A program made the position numbers and the translations under genes. The notes beneath the pieces are model-generated. The model saw only the letters and a program-made list of their open reading frames with translations. It did not search any database and was not told the origin of the DNA. A stretch of DNA of 64,000 nt from Ceratothoa steindachneri (lineage: Eukaryota > Arthropoda > Malacostraca > Isopoda > Cymothoidae), in contig OZ018331.1 in assembly GCA_963969495.1 (NCBI GenBank), forward strand, positions 154,860,684 to 154,924,683, given 5' to 3'. Position 1 is the first letter of the stretch; each line of letters starts with the position of its first letter. Positions 43,247 to 54,242 of this stretch are shown in pieces.

Positions 43247-44398
43247 ATGTTTTCGGAAAATTCATCTATAATCGAAGATGTTGAATATATGGAAGATGAT
43301 GTTATATTTACTCCTCCAGAAAATGAAAATTGTAATTATTGTGGTGATAAACGGGATGAAAATTATAAGGATTTGTTATATTACTACGATGAGTCAAAAT
43401 ATAATTATGAGTTATTCAACAAAGTAAAAGAGTTTGTTATCGAGAATAAAATTAAGAGTAGGAAATTCGAAGATTTTATTGAATTTGATGACTTTATGAC
43501 AAAGATTTTTCATAATGGCCATTTTTACATTGAAATGTTGATTCAATATTTTGCTATAGTTATAGGAGATACGAAAGCCTATACTCATATAGAAATAATT
43601 GATAACAAGACTATTTGGAAAAAGTATTCTTTTGTAAATCTTGAAAATCTTTGTGAATATGTATTATTATATTACATGAATCAATTAAAATGTGATGTGA
43701 ATATAATATTGAAATGGTTTGAAAAATTGATGTTGACTATTTATAAAAGTAGGAACAATTTTGAATTCGTTAATACTATGGGTTTCATTTCACTCAATCA
43801 ATTATCTATAAGAGATGAAACGGAAGACTATAAAGAAAAATTCCTTTGTCTGTCTGATGTTAAAAGATTTCGAAATACTTTGAAATATTGTAAAAATTTG
43901 GAATGTGATCAAAGTTTAAATCATGCACGACTCTCCTCTAAATTTCCTATAGAGGAATATTACAAGTATCGAAATTTTGGCTTAAAAACATATTCTAAAA
44001 ATGATAAAACGCCAATTATAAATATTTTACCGCGGGAGAAGGATTTTTGTTCAAAATTTTGGTATTTCTTGAAACTAAATAGTGATAACCCTTGTCATAT
44101 TTTTACAACTTCATATTTGATTAAGGAAAATATTACGTCAGAATGGTTAGATTTAAAATCTAACCCTACCATATGTATTATTGATGATTGTAACGCTGTT
44201 AATTCTTTTTGCACGCAGAAATACATTTTTGAACTTTATTCGTATAATAAAACTAATTGGAATTATTTCATTAATTTTAACGGTAACGATGTACAGTTTT
44301 CTAAAAGATTTCTTTATAAATTTAAATGTTATCTTTTGCGATATGATAAAAATAAGTATAATCTCTTTGAAAAAATATTAAAATTTACAGTTTATTAA
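43247..44398 (+). CDS. Paralogous family member 2 (IxDDCNA family), 383 aa
   Basis: Intact gene 111 bases after member 1, same direction. It lacks the poly-Ser arm; instead the N-terminus is acidic with a CNYC pair (about residues 30-33). The domain contains YNYELFNKVK, QYFAIVIGD, WKKYSFVN, FWYFLKLN and TICIIDDCNAVN. It is collinear with member 1 along about 300 residues without large gaps. Function unknown. Confidence 0.7.
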   Translation: MFSENSSIIEDVEYMEDDVIFTPPENENCNYCGDKRDENYKDLLYYYDESKYNYELFNKVKEFVIENKIKSRKFEDFIEFDDFMTKIFHNGHFYIEMLIQYFAIVIGDTKAYTHIEIIDNKTIWKKYSFVNLENLCEYVLLYYMNQLKCDVNIILKWFEKLMLTIYKSRNNFEFVNTMGFISLNQLSIRDETEDYKEKFLCLSDVKRFRNTLKYCKNLECDQSLNHARLSSKFPIEEYYKYRNFGLKTYSKNDKTPIINILPREKDFCSKFWYFLKLNSDNPCHIFTTSYLIKENITSEWLDLKSNPTICIIDDCNAVNSFCTQKYIFELYSYNKTNWNYFINFNGNDVQFSKRFLYKFKCYLLRYDKNKYNLFEKILKFTVY

Positions 44399-44435
44399 TA
44401 TTTTTTTTCACCCCTTTTTTTTCGCTTACACAAGC

Positions 44436-44615
44436 GGTCGGGATTTTTATAAGCATTTTGATTCGTGGGAGAAGAATCAATATATCTCATCTCTTAATGA
44501 TGATATCGATAGTTACAACAAAGCGATGAGTTTTTGTAGAAAAATTAATAAAAATCTTGTTACTTATTGGGACAACGATAATCGCAATTTCTTTTGCATT
44601 TCCAAATCCGTTTAA
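44436..44615 (+). pseudogene. Short coding remnant
   Basis: Sixty open codons without ATG, ending in TAA at 44613-44615, with viral-type composition. Its SLNDDID-YNKAMSFC string loosely resembles the region of the IxDDCNA family that precedes the C-terminal part (LDDKDRFKESLKYC in member 1). It could be a fragment of a fourth member that was cut by the repeats that follow. Confidence 0.3.
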
Positions 44616-44689
44616 ATAAATTTGAATACAACTTATATGATTTAATATTTGATACGGGGATGTTGATATGAATTAACATTCCTGAGCTA

Positions 44690-45245
44690 CTCGTCACCCT
44701 TCCCCTTCCGTCTCCCCTCCTCCCTCCCCATGTCTGCGACTCAAGCGGCGGTCTTGTAATTTCATCCGTCTCCGGGGGGGGGGGGGGGGGTGTTACGCGT
44801 GCACGTGTGGATCTTCTTTGGGAGTGCGGTATTTCTGCTTGTCAACAACCTTCATCCGTTGAAGGTTGAAGGAAAAGTTTCCGGAAATGAGTGGCGCCAT
44901 GTGTTATTCGAGCCGTCTCGCCACTCTGGCGCCATGATTATTGCTCAACCAGATCCCGCCACTCTGGCACCATGATTATTGCTCAACCGGAAATGAGTGG
45001 CGGGCGCCATGTGTTATCCGAGCCATACCGCTAGGTGGAGCGGCGCGTCCCCGTCTCCCTTCCCCATCCCGGTCCCTCGCCCCCTGCTTGATGCCCTATT
45101 CTAACCTCTCTTATTTAAAGGAGCTGACATCTTTTATCTTTCACTCTGCCTGCTGCCGCTGGTTGTCTACATATTCTCCGAGTGAAGTGCGCCATGTTAT
45201 AAAAAATGTGAGTTTTTTCAAAATCGTTATAACTATAATTTAACT
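44690..45245. repeat. GC-rich host-type repeat segment
   Basis: C-rich stretches at about 44695-44740 are followed by a run of about 17 G at 44774-44790. Two and a half copies of the GGCGCCATGATTATTGCTC/CCGGAAATGAGTGG repeat lie at about 44880-45030. The same repeat is seen at 13920 and 15650. A C-rich patch follows at 45040-45090. No gene. The composition differs sharply from the viral genes on both sides, so this is inserted host DNA. Confidence 0.65.
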
Positions 45246-45363
45246 TGGTGAACTTGGTGAATTTTCAAAATTTTAAAAAATAAGAAAATTTTTTTTTAAA
45301 AAATTGAGTGGCAAAATTTCTAATTTCAATATACCATACTTGGTTAACCAGAAAGAAATATTA

Positions 45364-45628
45364 CAGTATTATTTCAACTATGGCTAGATTTGAAAGTTTT
45401 TTTTCTACCCAAAATATGTGTTTTCTCAACCAACTTTTCTCTTGGTTCCTTGAGTTCATTCATCCGTTGAAGGTTGAAGGGTCTCAATCGAGAGTCGATC
45501 GGCGCGATTAACATTTCACGTCGTCTATTCTGGCAAGTTTTACATAAAAGTTTGGTGGAACCAAGAGAAAAGTTGGTTCAGAAAACACATTTTTTGGGGT
45601 AGAAAAACTATCCAAAGTTGAAATTGTT
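45364..45628. mobile_element. Inverted-repeat element made from two Fanzor right ends
   Basis: Starts with CAGTATTATTTCAACTATGG at 45364 and runs through an inverted right end (hairpin at about 45428-45447). A centre with GAGTTCATTCATCCGTTG and the RDS region follows. It then runs through a direct right end (hairpin 45558-45564 with 45573-45579) to a diverged terminus near 45628. This is the structure of a miniature inverted-repeat element mobilised by a Tc1/mariner-type transposase acting on these ends. Confidence 0.65.
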
Positions 45629-45733
45629 AATAAGTTTTTTTTATTTTAATGAGTATTTACATCGTATTGATTTTATTCTACCGTAATTGTTGAAAAAATA
45701 TTAGTCGGTTAAAGTAAAAAAAAAAAAATTAGT

Positions 45734-46783
45734 ATGAAAAATTTATTATTATATATTTTAATTTTAGTTTTAAACAAAAAGGTTGATGGATTTGATTCAC
45801 CTAATAATATCGAAAAATTTAATTTAATTAATAACTCTTTTCCGATTTCGATTTTTTACTTAAATAATAATTCAGACGAAATTTGCAACGAAGAGAATAT
45901 AGAAAGACAGTTTGGAGAAGAGACAGAGGAAAATAAATATTCGTGTATTCAGAAATTTTCAGATAATAATAATAATTGGAGCTGCTCTATGAGAAATAAG
46001 AATTGCACACTTAATAATCCTGAGAATTGTATAATAATTATTTATGAAAGAAACTTAACAAATCAAGGTAATTTTGATTTAAAGAATAATAATGTGTGCA
46101 TAATCATGGATTTGGATAGTTTAAATAAATTTAACGATCCAAGTAATAGTATTTGTAAAGTTCTTAACATCGGAGATATAGCAACTGATGATATTTGTAT
46201 TTACAGAGAAGAAGAAAACAGTAATGTAGGAGAATTAGTCAATCATCAAATTTTCAAACTGATTGATAATGAAAAAAAACAATTACGTAAAAGATATAAG
46301 GGACTATTAAAAAATAAAAGTTCTATCGTAGATTCTGATTGTATTTTGAACCAAGTTGAAAATCACAAATCATATCAACTGCAAAACAAATTAAAGTATA
46401 AATTCAGTTTAAACACTGGTCTTTGTAACTTTATCTTTTTTCCCAGTGGTTTAAAAGTCATCGCGCAAAATAAATATGTAGAAATAGATTCATCAATCCC
46501 TCAAAATTTTATCCTTAATGCAAAAAATCAAAGTATTAATATTAAGAAAAAAAAGGATAATATTTTAGTGTTGGATAATTGTCTAGTCAATAATTGTATT
46601 TTTTATGAGCAATTAGAAAAGAAAATTGATAGAATAGATTCTCAAAAGGTTATTCTTGATATATTAATTTCTTCGATATCGCTATTATTTTTTATAATTT
46701 TATTAGCATATTTTCCAAAACAACTTTTGAAAGATGCTTTGGCAATGCGCAGAAACCACAAAAATGGTTCAAATTTAAAGTGA
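45734..46783 (+). CDS. Type I membrane glycoprotein, 349 aa
   Basis: Intact gene. Residues about 1-19 form a signal peptide. The ectodomain carries at least six N-glycosylation sequons and about a dozen Cys. A transmembrane segment lies near residues 312-330, followed by a short basic tail. A QLRKRYKG string at about residue 183 could be a furin-type processing site. It is probably an envelope protein. No family was recognised, and it is not visibly related to the F-like protein at 58188. Confidence 0.65.
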   Translation: MKNLLLYILILVLNKKVDGFDSPNNIEKFNLINNSFPISIFYLNNNSDEICNEENIERQFGEETEENKYSCIQKFSDNNNNWSCSMRNKNCTLNNPENCIIIIYERNLTNQGNFDLKNNNVCIIMDLDSLNKFNDPSNSICKVLNIGDIATDDICIYREEENSNVGELVNHQIFKLIDNEKKQLRKRYKGLLKNKSSIVDSDCILNQVENHKSYQLQNKLKYKFSLNTGLCNFIFFPSGLKVIAQNKYVEIDSSIPQNFILNAKNQSINIKKKKDNILVLDNCLVNNCIFYEQLEKKIDRIDSQKVILDILISSISLLFFIILLAYFPKQLLKDALAMRRNHKNGSNLK

Positions 46784-46935
46784 TTGTAAATAGTCTTATA
46801 TAAATAATTTTTTTTAGAAAAGGTAATGTTATAAAAAAATTTGGGAGTTTTTAAATTTTTACTAATTTTTTTTCCTTTTTCAAGTTTGTAATTTCTATGT
46901 TAAAAAAGTAAAGCAAGTTTTTTTTAAAAAAAAAA

Positions 46936-48951
46936 ATGGACGAAGAAAATATGAAAATGGAAGTTGATGAATTTGAAGATGGAATGAATAATGATGATAA
47001 CTTTAAATTTGATACATTTCAGTTACAAGATATTCAAATCTCAAAATCAATAACAACACTTAATAAGAATTTCGATAAAGATTTAATTCGAAATACTTGT
47101 TTGTTAATAAGAGAGATTGTTCAGAATCAAAGTATTAACAAGGAAATAATGAAGAAATTATTAAACAGTTTCAACGGTTTTAATCCAAATTTTGAAGAAA
47201 CCGGGAAAAATAATAATTTATTAGAATTAACAAACATAATTTTATTTTTAAAAAATGATTTGGATAATGATATATTGGATTTCTTTTTTAAAGCGATGAA
47301 TGAACAAAAAAATATAAGATTTAATACAAAATTGAAGTTCTATTTTTGTCCAAACGGAGAATGTGTGGATTTTTTAAATACAGATGTCAACATAGTTAAA
47401 TTGAATTGGAATCGAGTGGATAAATTGAAGGAACTAGTTCATTTAAAACCGTGCCAATGTAGAAATTATTTTAAAACTATTTTAAAACACTTTAATATCG
47501 ATAATATGCATGAATTGAACCGCAAATTGCATGATGATGAAACGATATTATTTTTAATTCTTTTAGGTTTATTTTTTAATCATACGAACGAATTTGAAAA
47601 TGAACTTCTTAATAAATTGTCAGGCAGAAAAAACTATGGAGAAATGATCGAAATCGATGTCGAAAAATTATTTTTAAATGTTGATTTTCAAGATAATGAT
47701 GATGATGATGATAAGAACGATTATAACTCTTTAATGTATATTTTTAGTTTCTTATCTTTGAGTATATTTAAAAGAATATGTCCGCGAGAAAGGATAAATT
47801 TATCACATACATTGACTAATATTATGTTAGCTATCGTAAAATTTATAATATTCAATAATACTAATAATCTATTTGATGATGAACATTTTCATGATTTGTT
47901 CGTAGGAATGTTAATTTATCGTATATTTGAACCTTTGGCGATGTACTTTAACGTAATTCATGAATTAAATATCGAGCAACAAATAACTTACGAGGAACCG
48001 TGGAAAAAACGTTTTGTAGAAGGACTCGTTACCAATGGACAGATTAAAAAACCTTCGTTAGTTGATCACAGTAACGATTTTTGGCAAGAAGACAAGAAAA
48101 AGTATAAATATTTTGATTACATGTGGGTTTCGGTAAATCAGAAAAATATCATATTTAGTAAACTTTTAAGTCTAAATTTAAAGAAAAGAAAAAATATTAC
48201 CGTAAATTGTCTTCATAATATCGAAAAGTTATGGAAAGAATTAGAAAATGTTAATAGTGTTATACACAATTATCCCGATGAAATCGTAAAAACAAACGTT
48301 ACAGGTGGCTTAATGAGTCACCTTTTACAAATTTTGAAAAATCGCAAATATACGTCCAATTTTGAACGAGTTAGGGACTTTTGGGAATTTCCTTCAGTTT
48401 ATATATCGAAAGAAGCCGTCAGTACGAAAAAATTGTATCAACATAATTTGAATAACATAACCGAGGCCGATACGATTATTTCGTTTTTTTTCATAATATT
48501 AAATTTATTGAAGGAAAATATTTGCATTAATTGTACAAATTTTGAATTATTATTGATTGAAACTTTATTAGTTTTACCGTTGAATGAATTACAAACAAAA
48601 GAAACAATAAATAATTTGGAACATTTATTTTTCTCATTGCTTATATATATATGCGATATAATTCGAGTAATCGTTAGTGATAAAAATTTATGTATGAATC
48701 TTTGTGAAACCATTCGTAAACCCCGTCCTCAAATAAATATTATTAAAGACGATATAATGAGTAAAATAAAAATGGTTAATAAAAATGTTAATAGAGATCT
48801 AGATGATAATACTTTAGAAATTATGAAATTCTCTCAAAAAATTATCGAGAGTAATGAGGAAATTGTCAATTGTTTCACGAGTGGGAAGGGATTAAATTTA
48901 GTTTTTCAAAGAATTACCGAAATTATATCCAATATATCTAATTATTTTTAA
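46936..48951 (+). CDS. Hypothetical viral protein, 671 aa
   Basis: Intact gene starting at ATG 46936, directly after a run of A. The acidic N-terminus (residues 1-25) is followed by a mostly helical protein with an FCPNGEC pair at about 136-142 and CQC at about 174-176. An acidic run occurs at about 253-260. It is about the same length as the 36843-38873 product and might be distantly related. Function unknown. Confidence 0.7.
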   Translation: MDEENMKMEVDEFEDGMNNDDNFKFDTFQLQDIQISKSITTLNKNFDKDLIRNTCLLIREIVQNQSINKEIMKKLLNSFNGFNPNFEETGKNNNLLELTNIILFLKNDLDNDILDFFFKAMNEQKNIRFNTKLKFYFCPNGECVDFLNTDVNIVKLNWNRVDKLKELVHLKPCQCRNYFKTILKHFNIDNMHELNRKLHDDETILFLILLGLFFNHTNEFENELLNKLSGRKNYGEMIEIDVEKLFLNVDFQDNDDDDDKNDYNSLMYIFSFLSLSIFKRICPRERINLSHTLTNIMLAIVKFIIFNNTNNLFDDEHFHDLFVGMLIYRIFEPLAMYFNVIHELNIEQQITYEEPWKKRFVEGLVTNGQIKKPSLVDHSNDFWQEDKKKYKYFDYMWVSVNQKNIIFSKLLSLNLKKRKNITVNCLHNIEKLWKELENVNSVIHNYPDEIVKTNVTGGLMSHLLQILKNRKYTSNFERVRDFWEFPSVYISKEAVSTKKLYQHNLNNITEADTIISFFFIILNLLKENICINCTNFELLLIETLLVLPLNELQTKETINNLEHLFFSLLIYICDIIRVIVSDKNLCMNLCETIRKPRPQINIIKDDIMSKIKMVNKNVNRDLDDNTLEIMKFSQKIIESNEEIVNCFTSGKGLNLVFQRITEIISNISNYF

Positions 48952-49201
48952 TAAAATAGGTAAAAATTTTGAATAATCTTAGGTTTGCTTGTGCCTTTTA
49001 ATATAATGAAATAAATAAATTATCAAAATTTTGTGAAATTATTTTTAAATCCAAATGGCGAAGTTCAGGAACATATAAACCCTTTTTTTTTTTTGTTTAA
49101 TTTTCTAATTTATTCCAATTTATCTTTTTTTTAGGAATGATCAAAAAGAAAAAAAATGGAATGTCATTTACTAGCAGAAGATAACATCGGTTATTCTAAT
49201 A

Positions 49202-50574
49202 ATGTGGACAATCCAAAATTCTCAAGAGCAAGAAACTCCCAAAACATTTCGGAAGAATTTTCGAAATATTGACGACGAGGAATATTCTTCTAATGATATT
49301 AAAAAATTTCGTTTGCAATATGTGGATGAATTTGAAAAAGGTAAAGAAGAGAAGAGGGTTCATTTTTCGTTGCCAAAAAAGAGACCAGCTTGTCAGACAT
49401 CTCATCTAAATGGTAGCGGGGTGAAAAAATTACGAATTCACAAGAATGCATATAGTGGGAGTACTTGGCGGAGGGGTGACTATGAGGAAAGGAAATTGAA
49501 GTTAAATAATGAGCAAATTCATGATCACAGATATTTTATGTCTAAATCTCCCTATAATTCTCAATTATTTCACTATGTTAAAAAAATAGTTATAAATAAT
49601 CAATATAAAAGTAAGACTTTTCAAGATATGAAAATGTGTCGAGAGTATTTTGAAAAGGTGTTTTCGAGTATTACTTTCTACTATGAAATGTTATCGGAAT
49701 TTTTTGCTATCACCATCGGTGATAATATAAACGATACATTTGAAAAACTTGATTGCTACCAATTAAATGAAATTTGGGAATATTGTCCTTTTAAAAGTTT
49801 AGAATATATTTTAGAGACTGTCTTTATTCATTATTGTACTTTATTAAAGAGCGATATAAAGAATGTTTTAGAAATGTATTTGATGGTAATGAAGAAATTG
49901 TACAAGGACAATGTGTATGAGAATATTTGCTTTGAAAATTTTATGGGATATGTGTATTTAAATAATGAAAAAATATACGATAATAATACATATTATGATG
50001 AAATATTTCTTAACAGAGACGATTCAACTAGATTTAATTTAGCTTTTGTAAATGTGGAATTATTAGACATCGATAAAAGTTTCTGTTATTTAAAACAATC
50101 TGAAGAAAAAATGAAGATTTTTATATATACAGACAAATAGGGTATGAGAATTGCGTCAAAAATAAAAATGTATTACCCATTTTGCATTTTTTGCCATTAC
50201 AAGCAAATCACTATCGATGTTTTTGGTCCCTTTTAAAATTTAATATTGCTAATCCGCTTCATATATTTAGTACTTCTTTCATTATTAATCAGAAATTTGA
50301 ATTATTATGTAATTTAAATTTGAAAAATGAAAATCGAGAAACCCTGTGTATAATTGATGACTGTAATGCTCTTAATAATGTATTCTATGAAGAAAAAATT
50401 CTCAATGTTTTTGCTAAAAATATTAATAATTGGAATTTATTCATTGGTGGTAGTAAAATTAATACTTCATTTAACACATATTCTCTTTCAAAATATAAAA
50501 TGTATACGAAATTACTTAAAAGAAATCTATTTAGTTTTAAAGATTTGTTTGAATTGTACTTATATAAACCCTAA
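49202..50574 (+). pseudogene. Paralogous family member 3 (IxDDCNA family), frameshifted
   Basis: The first piece (49202-50140, 312 codons) has YNSQLFHYVK, EFFAITIGD and WEYCPFKS, aligned with members 1 and 2. The frame then changes near 50120-50136, in an AT-repeat (ATATATAC), and the rest continues to 50574 in another frame with a FWSLLKFN string and ETLCIIDDCNALN. One indel therefore explains the break. An upstream ATG at about 49156 opens a different frame, so the N-terminus may also be damaged. It is separated from members 1 and 2 by the repeat segment and two other genes. Confidence 0.75.
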
Positions 50575-50708
50575 AAACCCCCCGAAATAAATACGAAAGT
50601 ACGGTATCAAAAATCCTGAGACATATCAATCAACTTTCGCATGTATATATGTATATATATATTTTTTTTACTTTTACGGATTAATTGTTACTTTGTTCTT
50701 TTTTTAAA

Positions 50709-51890
50709 ATGTTGGATCATGAAAATAAAATACATAGAAATACATCTTTTCTTATTCAAACAAAATTACGAGAGATTGAGGAAGAATATGACAATTTTTT
50801 TTTATCAATTGAAAAACCGTTTACGGAAAATACTTTTAAAGTTTTGGAAGATTTTGTATTAAAAATGACAGAATTTGAAAAATTAAAGAAAACGAAAGAT
50901 GATGAGGAAAAGGGAAAAGTTATTGCTATTGAGGAAAATAAAAAAAACATTAGGGGAACGGAAACATTTTTGCAATTACAATTTAATTATTATCTTATGA
51001 AATTAATGATTAAACGAACAGAAGAGTCATATCGTTTAACTACGAAAGAAACAGAATTTTTAAAAATTAAATTCTATTATCTTAGAAGGATAGGTTGTTT
51101 AATATATTGGGCATTAAATATACCAACGGAAGAAGGTATTATGAAATTTACAGATTATCAAAGGAATGAAATTACTGAATATTTCAATTATATTAAAACA
51201 AATTTAGTTAAACTTAAAATAATATTTTTAAAGAATATGGATGACGAAAATATTACAACGACGGCGGCGGCGGCGGCGGCGGCGGCGGACGTTCTTTCAT
51301 CCGGAGATATTTCAAAGAGAGAGAAAATTGAGAAAGAGGTTGATAATTTTTTTGCTGAAAACGTAAAATATGAATATATAATAAAAAAGGTTTCCGAAAC
51401 AACTGGTCCCCCCATTAACCCAACAGAAGTTGAGCGCAAAGGTTGTGTTAGACATTTTACAGATAATCCAATGCTCGAGTGTAAAAAAGAAGGGAAGAAA
51501 ATATTTGAAATTATTGTCAAGGAAAATTTCGAAATAAATCTGCCTCTATCATCAGCGCCATCATCGTCATCTTTATTATTTCAATATGTGTGGCCGGACG
51601 AAATCATCTTAGATGATATTTATTGTGAAAGAGATGATGATGAATCGTTTGAGTTTGAAAAATTGAAAGATTTTGAAAAGGAATTGAAAAACTTTTACAG
51701 TCAATTTAAAGAGAACCAAAGACTAGGAAATAAAAGAACAGATAAAAATTTATATGAAAATATCGAAAGCGCGAAACAAGAAATTGAAAATAAAATACAT
51801 AAATTAGATGTCGCTAATAAATTAGTAGATATTGTCATTAAGAAACTACTCTCATTTTCAAAAATATTTTCTCAAATTAACGAAAAATAA
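50709..51890 (+). CDS. Hypothetical viral protein, about 393 aa
   Basis: I take ATG 50709 as the start; an upstream in-frame extension has no ATG. The protein is rich in Glu and Lys, with coiled-coil-like charged helices at the N-terminus (about residues 10-80) and C-terminus (about 310-380). A poly-Ala run, encoded by GCG repeats at about 51260-51290, lies near residue 185-194. It ends in TAATG: its stop codon shares a base with the start of the next gene, suggesting coordinated expression. Function unknown. Confidence 0.65.
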   Translation: MLDHENKIHRNTSFLIQTKLREIEEEYDNFFLSIEKPFTENTFKVLEDFVLKMTEFEKLKKTKDDEEKGKVIAIEENKKNIRGTETFLQLQFNYYLMKLMIKRTEESYRLTTKETEFLKIKFYYLRRIGCLIYWALNIPTEEGIMKFTDYQRNEITEYFNYIKTNLVKLKIIFLKNMDDENITTTAAAAAAAADVLSSGDISKREKIEKEVDNFFAENVKYEYIIKKVSETTGPPINPTEVERKGCVRHFTDNPMLECKKEGKKIFEIIVKENFEINLPLSSAPSSSSLLFQYVWPDEIILDDIYCERDDDESFEFEKLKDFEKELKNFYSQFKENQRLGNKRTDKNLYENIESAKQEIENKIHKLDVANKLVDIVIKKLLSFSKIFSQINEK

Positions 51891-54211
51891 TGAATTGTGA
51901 GTCGGAAATTATAGAATATTTTAAACATAAAATTCCAAATTTGGAGGAATTTCTTAATTGTTTGGATGTAAACGTATTTTATCATTGTCTAAGATATAAT
52001 CAACTGAAAAATTGCCAAACATACGCATCGATCGATCAGAAAAATCTTAATATGAATTCCCCAATTATTGATCTATTTTGCGATAGTGTATCGAACGAAA
52101 AAGCAAAAGAAATTGAATTATGCGTAGAGAAATATTTGGCCAAGAAAAATCTTTTAAATTTACTTTTTAATATTATGAATTATAATAATAAAAAGGTGGC
52201 GATGATGACGAATAGAGAAAAAGGAATTAAGCGAAAAAATGACGACGATGATACTGTTGACGACGATAGTCAGGATGTTATTTATGTTTCGGAGGAAATG
52301 GATGAGGGAGAGGGCTTCGGCGGCCAAAGTGAAACAATGAAAAAAATTCTCACAGATTGTATGTGTATTGATGGGAAACACCAGCGAAATGATATGAATT
52401 CTCCTTCTTCTTCTTCTTCTTCTTCTACAAGGAAACGCGAGAAAAAAGAAGAATGTATCGACTTTTTACGAACTCCTTACGAATCGGATGTATGCGAATA
52501 CTTTACGTTTGTCGATCGAAAATTATTTCCCAAACCCCCAAAAGAAGTAGTTTTGAATAACACATTTCCATTTTACAACAATGCTATCAACAAAGTGGAG
52601 ATTTTGAAAACGTTGAATTCAATAACTTCCTCTAATTGTTTAAAAGATTCCAATCTTTTAAAGGTTTTAAAGATCGGTAGTATCTTTTTTAAACTTTTTG
52701 AAATGGAGAATATTTTTTTGAAATCATTTGAAAATTTAATTAAAGAAAAAATTAAAATATTTAAAGGTATGGATAAAAATAAAATCAAAATGGATAAAAA
52801 ATTTATTGAGCTACTGGGAAATAAATACAGTGAAAGTAAATTTGATTCTTCCAATATCATAGTGGAAAAATTGGAAAAGTTTTTTAATTTAAATTCGGGC
52901 GATATAGATTTATACATTAATGCGCTTCTCGCTACTAATCTTAAAACATCCGTATCTAATTTCAAAGGTGAAAGAATTTTTATAGCGACTGGTTGCGGTA
53001 TTACAAATGAAAAATTATTATTATTCATTTTCTATTTAATGGGTTGTTTAAAATTGATCGTTATGAATAGTCGAAAAATATCGCTAACGGAGGATAAAAA
53101 CTTTATTTCGCAATTACGCGATAATTGTGGCAGGTCATGCGGGGATAACGATAATCATAATTCTAGTGAGAAAGTGAAAGAAAAATGTGATTGCCTTTGT
53201 CACATTTTAAAAAATAACATACAAACCGAATACGAGCCTCAAATAAGTAAACAAATACTTGCCGATCAAAATAAATTATTCTCACGATTACCAAATTTAT
53301 ATATCGAAAGTGGAGATGAGAGCCTTAATGATAGAAATCATATTGTAACCTATATTACAAATATTTCGAACGATAAAACTTTGGAAATACGGGATATAAC
53401 TTTGCTTATTGACTTAGTAAATATAGTTACAAGAAAAAACATTGGAAAAGGAATTATAAATATTTTTTTTGTAGCCTGTCGACAACATATTAATTATTTA
53501 ACTAACATCAAACATAAAAATATTTTTAATTTAAAACCTATGATAATTACTAAAAAAAATAAAAGAAAAATTAATCTTAAGAAAAAATTAACAAAAAGAG
53601 ATAAATATTCTAGTACATTTTATGAATTTTATACCTTTCCGGATATTCAAGAATTTCTCACGACTAAACAAGGGAAAAGAGATAATATCACTAATAAGAA
53701 TTTATCGAAACGAAATTTTAAAAATAATTTACACTCGATCGGAAATAAGAAGAAAATTTTTAAATTTATTCCAGGTAAATGTCCTAAAATTACCTTTTGG
53801 TTATTAAATAAATACGAATTTTTAAATCAAATTAATATTCACACTAGTTTTGATAATATATTTGAAATCTTTCGAAATATTTTACAGAATTCTAAAGAAT
53901 GTTATATGATACTAACCGAGCGACATTTACCACATCTCGAAATAAAAACATTTTTGCCAAGGTATTAGGTTTTATAGGAATAATATTTGTAACAATGTTT
54001 CAAACATTTATTAAGTCGCCGATGTTAAAATTAATGGAATATTTAGGATATTTGCCTTTAAAAATTCACAAAGAATACGGAATGGAAAAACTAAAAAGTA
54101 CTCAATTGTCTAGAAGATATAGATTCTTTTGTATTTTGCGATGATGATGATGATGATGCTTGTATTCATTATAATGAATTTTATATGAATAATAACGATA
54201 ATAATAATAGA

Positions 54212-54242
<31 letters not shown>

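Noticed and set aside
41765..44398. SF3-helicase assignment for the IxDDCNA family
   Set aside because: A Walker-B-like strand alone is not enough; no GxxxxGK[ST] loop was found in any member.
52573..53028. Minus-strand 151-codon open frame
   Set aside because: Lies wholly within the 51890 gene, with composition expected of an antisense shadow.
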